Assembly (NCBI RefSeq): GCF_023091745.1
Contig: NW_026291792.1
Location: forward strand, 744,001-808,000
DNA length: 64,000 nucleotides
DNA from: Budorcas taxicolor
Taxonomy: Eukaryota > Chordata > Mammalia > Artiodactyla > Bovidae
Direction: 5' to 3'
The position numbers and the translations under genes are program-made. The notes beneath the pieces are model-generated. The model searched no databases. It saw nothing but the letters and a program-made list of their open reading frames with translations, and had not been told where the DNA came from. Shown in pieces: positions 60,262 to 64,000 of the stretch. How positions within the stretch are numbered: position 1 is the first letter of the stretch; every line of letters begins with the position of its first letter.

Positions 60262-61663
60262 AGATCCGGCCTCTGAGAAGAGCTGTAGCTCTGCGGTACT
60301 GGACGCGCACTCGGCTCCGCCCAAGCAGGGATTGCAGCTGCAAGCGGCTTGGCTCCCTCGACTCTTCCCAAGGAGGCTCGCGTCCCCGCGAACTGTGCAC
60401 GTGGCTTCCAGGCAGGGACGCCCCGCGCCTCCTGCAGGTCTTGGCTCAGGGGCTGCTTCCCCTGAGCTGGGGCTGTGGGCGGGAGCCCAGACACGCAGGG
60501 GCAGCCCCAACCTCCTGCACACGTCTCTGCAGGGGAGGAGAGCACTCGGGAAATGACGTCTGTCAGGCACCTTCGGGGCGCTCACGGAGTCAGCATCCGG
60601 GTGTGTGGGGCTGCAGACCCCAGCCAGGGGCCCTGGGAGCCTGGTGCTCTCCGTGCTGTGCTTAGTCTGAAAGGCCGAGCAGCCGCTGTAAGAGCCCTGC
60701 AGTTGCCATTCCCTGCCCTATGACAGAGCTCTCACTGCTGGAGCCCTTGGCAGTGTGCAACACACCGGCCCCTAAACCCACTGCAAGGACGCCTGGGGAC
60801 TATGTGCAAAAGCAAGGCAGGAGTGGACATGAGGCCAGGAAGGCGCCTGTAGCGTCTCCCAGTCTCGCGCAGCCTGCTCCTTCCTGGTCAGGAAGCCTAG
60901 ACGCGAGGCAAGTCTGGGCCAGGCACGCCCAGGGCAGAGCAGCCTCACGCCAGCAACTCTGCCACATCGGGCCTCTGAGCAGAGCTGGAGCTCTGCCGTA
61001 CTGGAGGCGCCCTTGGCTCCGCCCAAGACGGGTTTGCAGCCACACGCAGCTGGGCTGCCTCCTCTTCCCCCGAGGAGGCTCGCTGCCAGCATGCTGTGCA
61101 CTAGGCTTCCAGGAGGGGGAGCCCCGCGCTTCCTGCAGGTCTTGGCTCAGGGGCTGCTTCGCCTGAGCTGGGGCTGTGGGCGGGAGCCCAGACACGCAGG
61201 GGCAGGCCCCAACCTCCTGCACACGTCTCTGCTGGGGAGCAGAGCGCTAGGGAAATGACGTCTGTCAGGCAACTTCTGGGTGCCCACGGAGTCAGCCTCC
61301 GGGTGTGTGGGGCTGCAGACCACAGCCAGGGGACCTGGGAGCCTTGTGCTCTCCGAGGGGCGCTGAGTCTGGGCGGCCAAGTAACCGCTGGAGGAGCCCT
61401 GCACTTGCCCTCCCCTTCCTCTAATAGAGCCCTCACTGCTGGAGCACTTGGCAGGGTGCAAGGCACCGACCCCAAAGCCGTCCCCAGGGACGCCTGGGGC
61501 CTGGCTGCAAAGGCAAGGCAGGAGCGGAGCTGAGGCCAGGAAGTCGCCAGTGGCCTCTCCCAGCATCGCACAGCCTGCTCCTTCCTGGGCAGGAAGGCTA
61601 GCAGCGAGGCAAGCCTGGCCAAGTCTCGCCCAGGGCAGAGCAGCCTCGCAAAAGGAACTTGAC
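60262..61663 (+). repeat. Boundary chimera A plus B'1, duplicate of 30119-31520
   Basis: The A monomer switches from first to second family between 60716 and 60770, exactly as at 30573-30627. B'1 starts at 60963. Differences from the first copy are near 61014, 61024 and 61035. Confidence 0.87.
61157..61173 (+). other. CENP-B-box-like sequence
   Basis: Duplicate of the site at 31014, offset 30,143. Confidence 0.5.
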
Positions 61664-64000
61664 AATATCCGGCCTCTGAGCAGAGCTGGAGCTTTGCCGT
61701 ACTGGAGGCGCACTCGGCTCCGCAAAAGCAGGGATTGCAGCTGCAAGGGGCTTGGCTCCCCCGACTCTTCCAAGGAGGCTTGCGTCCCCGCGAACTGTGC
61801 ACGTGTCTTCCAGGCAGGGACGCCCCGCGCTCCTGCAGGTCTTGGCTCAGGGGCCGCTTCCCCTGAGCTGGGGCTGTGGGCGGAAGCCCAGGCACGCAGG
61901 GGCAGACCCCAACCTCCTGCACACGTCTCTGCTGGGGAGTACAGCACTCGGGAAATGACGTCTGTCAGGCACCTTCTGGGCGTTCACCGAGTCAGCCTCC
62001 GGGTGTGTGGGGCTGCAGACCCCAGCCAGGGGCCCTGGGAGCCTGGTGCTCTACGTGCTGTGCTGAGTCTGGGCGGCCAAGCAACCGCTGGAGGAGCCCT
62101 GCAGTTGCCATTCCCTACCCTATGACAGAGCTCTCACTGCTGGAGCCCTTGGCAGTGTGCAACACACCGGCCCGTAAACCCACTGCAAGGACGCCTGGGG
62201 ACTATGTGCAAAGGCAAGGCAGGAGTGGAGCTGAGGCCAGGAAGGCGCCTGTAGCGTCTCCCAGTCTCGCGCAGCCTGCTCCTTCCTGGTCAGGAAGCCT
62301 AGACGCGAGGCAAGTCTGGGCCAGGCTCGCCCAGGGCAGAGCAGCCTCACGCCAGCAACTCTGCCACATCGGGCCTCTGAGCAGAGCTGGAGCTCTGCCG
62401 TACTGGAGGCGCACAGGGCTCCGCCCAAGAAGGGATTGCAGCCACACGCAGCAGGGCTGCCTCCTCTTCCCCCGAGGAGACTAGCTGCCAGTATGCTGTG
62501 CACTAGGCTTCCAGGCGGGGGCGCCCCGCTCTTCCTGCAGGTCTTGGCTCAGGGGCTGCTTCCCCTGAGCTGGGGCTGTGGGCGGGAACCCAGACATGAA
62601 GGGGCAGGCCCCAACCACCTGCACACGTCTCTGCTGGGGAGGAGAGCGCTAGGGAAATGACATCTGTCAGGCAACTTCTGGGTGCCCACGGATTCAGCCT
62701 GCGGGTGTGTGGGGCTGCAGACCACAGCCAGGGGACCTGGGAGCCTTGTGCTCTCCGTGCGGCGCTGAGTCTGGGCGGCCAAGCAACCGCGGGAGGAGCC
62801 CTGCACTTGCCCTCCCCTTCCTCTAACAGAGCCCTCACTGCTGGAGCGCTTGGCAGGGTGCAAGCCACCGACCCCAAAGCCGTCCCCAAGGACGCCTGGG
62901 GCCTGGCTGCAAAGGCAAGGCAGGAGCGGAGCTGAGGCCAGGAAGGCGCCAGTGGCCTCTCCCAGCATCGCACAGCCTGCTCCTTCCTGGGCAGGAAGGC
63001 TAGCAGCGAGGCAAGCCTGGCCAAGTCTCGCCCAGGGCAGAGCAGCCTCGCGCAAGGGACTTGATTAGATCCGGCCTCTGAGCAGAGCTGGAGCTCTGCC
63101 GTACTGGAGGCGCACTCGGCTCCACAAAAGCAGGGATTGCAGCTGCAAGCGGCTTGGCTCCCCCAACACTTCCAAGGAGGCTTGCTTCCCCGCGAAATGT
63201 GCACGTGGCTTCCAGGCAGTGACGCCCGGCGCCTCCTGCAGGTCTTGGCTCAGGGGGCGCTTCCCCTGAGCTGGGTCTGTGGGCAGGAGCCCAGACACGC
63301 AGGGGCAGGCCCCAACCTCCTGCACACGTCTCTGCTGGGGAGGAGAGCACTCGGGAAACGACGTCTGTCAGGCACCTTCTGGGCGCTCACGGAGTCAGCC
63401 TCCGGGTGTGTGGGGCTGCAGACCACAGCCAGGGGCCCTGGGAGCCTGGTGCTCTCCGTGCTGTGCTGAGTCTGGGCGGCCAAGCAACCGCTGGAGGAGC
63501 CCTGCAGTTGCCATTCCCTTCCCTATGACAGAGCTCTTACTGCTGGAGCCCTTGGCAGTGTGCAACACACCGGCCCCTAAACCCACTGCAAGGACGCCTG
63601 GGGATTATGTGCAAAGGCGAGGCAGGAGTGGAGATGAGGCCAGGAAGGCGCCTGTAGCGTCTCCCAGTCTCGCGCAGCCTGCTCCTTCCTGGTCAGGAAG
63701 CCTAGACGCGAGGCAAGTCTGGGCCAGGCTCGCCAAGGGCAGAGCAGCCTCACGCCAGCAACTCTGCCACATCGGGCCTCTGAGCAGAGCTGGAGCTCTG
63801 CCGTACTGGAGGCGCCCTGGGCTCCGCCCAAGACGGGATTGCAGCCACACGCAGCTGGGCTGCCTCCTCTTCCCCCGAGGAGGCTCGCTGCCAGCATGCT
63901 GTGCACTAGGCTTCCAGGAGGGGGCGCCCCGCGCTTCCTGCAGGTCTTGGCTCAGGGGCTGCTTCGCCTGAGCTGGGGCTGTGGGCGGGAGCCCAGACAC
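61664..64000 (+). repeat. Four-monomer HOR unit, incomplete at window end
   Basis: A' 61664, B'2 62365, A'' 63066, B'1 63768 running off the end after about 233 bases. It duplicates unit 1 at 31521, so the block duplication continues past the window. Confidence 0.9.
63962..63978 (+). other. CENP-B-box-like sequence
   Basis: Duplicate of the site at 33819, offset 30,143. Confidence 0.5.

Larger units (their letters stand above)
1..64000. repeat. GC-rich satellite DNA array (~700-bp monomers, AB dimers)
   Basis: The entire window is head-to-tail copies of a ~700-base monomer with no interruption by unrelated sequence. Two monomer types alternate: A (1-701 is the first copy) and B (702-1400). 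They are homologous throughout, with about 11 differences in the first 80 aligned bases. All units point the same way. Sampled 60-base rows are 65-72% GC. Long homogenised arrays with HOR structure are typical of mammalian centromeric or pericentromeric satellites. The ruminant satellite II family has a similar unit length and GC content, so it is my leading guess, but I cannot confirm it by sequence. No coding gene, tRNA, rRNA or transposon is visible anywhere. Confidence 0.97.

Noticed and set aside
1..64000. CRISPR array or bacterial tandem repeat
   Set aside because: The repeats are 700 bases long without unique spacers, and there are no nearby cas genes or any bacterial coding structure.
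1..64000. rDNA spacer or rRNA genes
   Set aside because: No conserved rRNA segment is recognisable in any unit, and the unit is fully explained by one ~700-base monomer family.

Overview
The whole 64 kb window is one uninterrupted GC-rich satellite DNA array. I find no gene, RNA gene, mobile element or single-copy spacer. The basic unit is a monomer of about 700 bases in two related types. Type A begins at position 1 and type B at 702; they match at roughly 86% over their first 80 or so aligned bases, and they alternate head to tail as a dimer of about 1,400 bases. GC content in sampled rows is about 65-72% and CpG is only mildly depleted. An array this long and homogenised with nested higher-order repeats (HORs) points to centromeric or pericentromeric heterochromatin of a eukaryote, most likely a mammal. 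Unit length and GC resemble the GC-rich ~0.7 kb satellite II family of ruminants (for example the bovine 1.723 g/ml satellite and cervid satellite II), but that is inference from size and composition, not a sequence match.

Layout. (1) 1-9811: seven AB dimers; the first four are exactly 1,400 bases each and nearly identical, the last three are slightly diverged. (2) 9812-27315: a longer HOR of nine monomers (about 6.30 kb), made of A-subtypes I call alpha, beta and gamma plus one A/B hybrid monomer. It is present as two full copies (9812-16110, 16111-22413) and a seven-monomer copy lacking one dimer (22414-27315). (3) 27316-30118: two beta-type dimers. (4) 30119-51238: a change to a second sequence family (A', A'', B'1, B'2) organised as a four-monomer HOR of 2,805 bases (A' B'2 A'' B'1). 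One unit has an extra A''B'1 pair and another is interrupted by about 1.1 kb of first-family AB sequence. (5) 51239-64000: a second copy of 21096-33857 at a constant offset of 30,143 bases, with only about 16-20 differences noticed by eye. The array therefore carries a tandem 30.1 kb block duplication whose second copy runs off the window end.

The arrangement reads as a record of unequal crossing-over and gene conversion at several scales: 0.7 kb monomer, 1.4 kb dimer, 2.8/6.3 kb HORs, a possible 7.0 kb super-unit and a 30 kb block. Each monomer carries a conserved hairpin-forming dyad. In the B'1 monomers a base change next to that hairpin produces a sequence matching 8 of the 9 essential bases of the CENP-B box. 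The numerous open frames in all six phases come from high GC and low stop-codon frequency in repeated sequence and are not called as genes.
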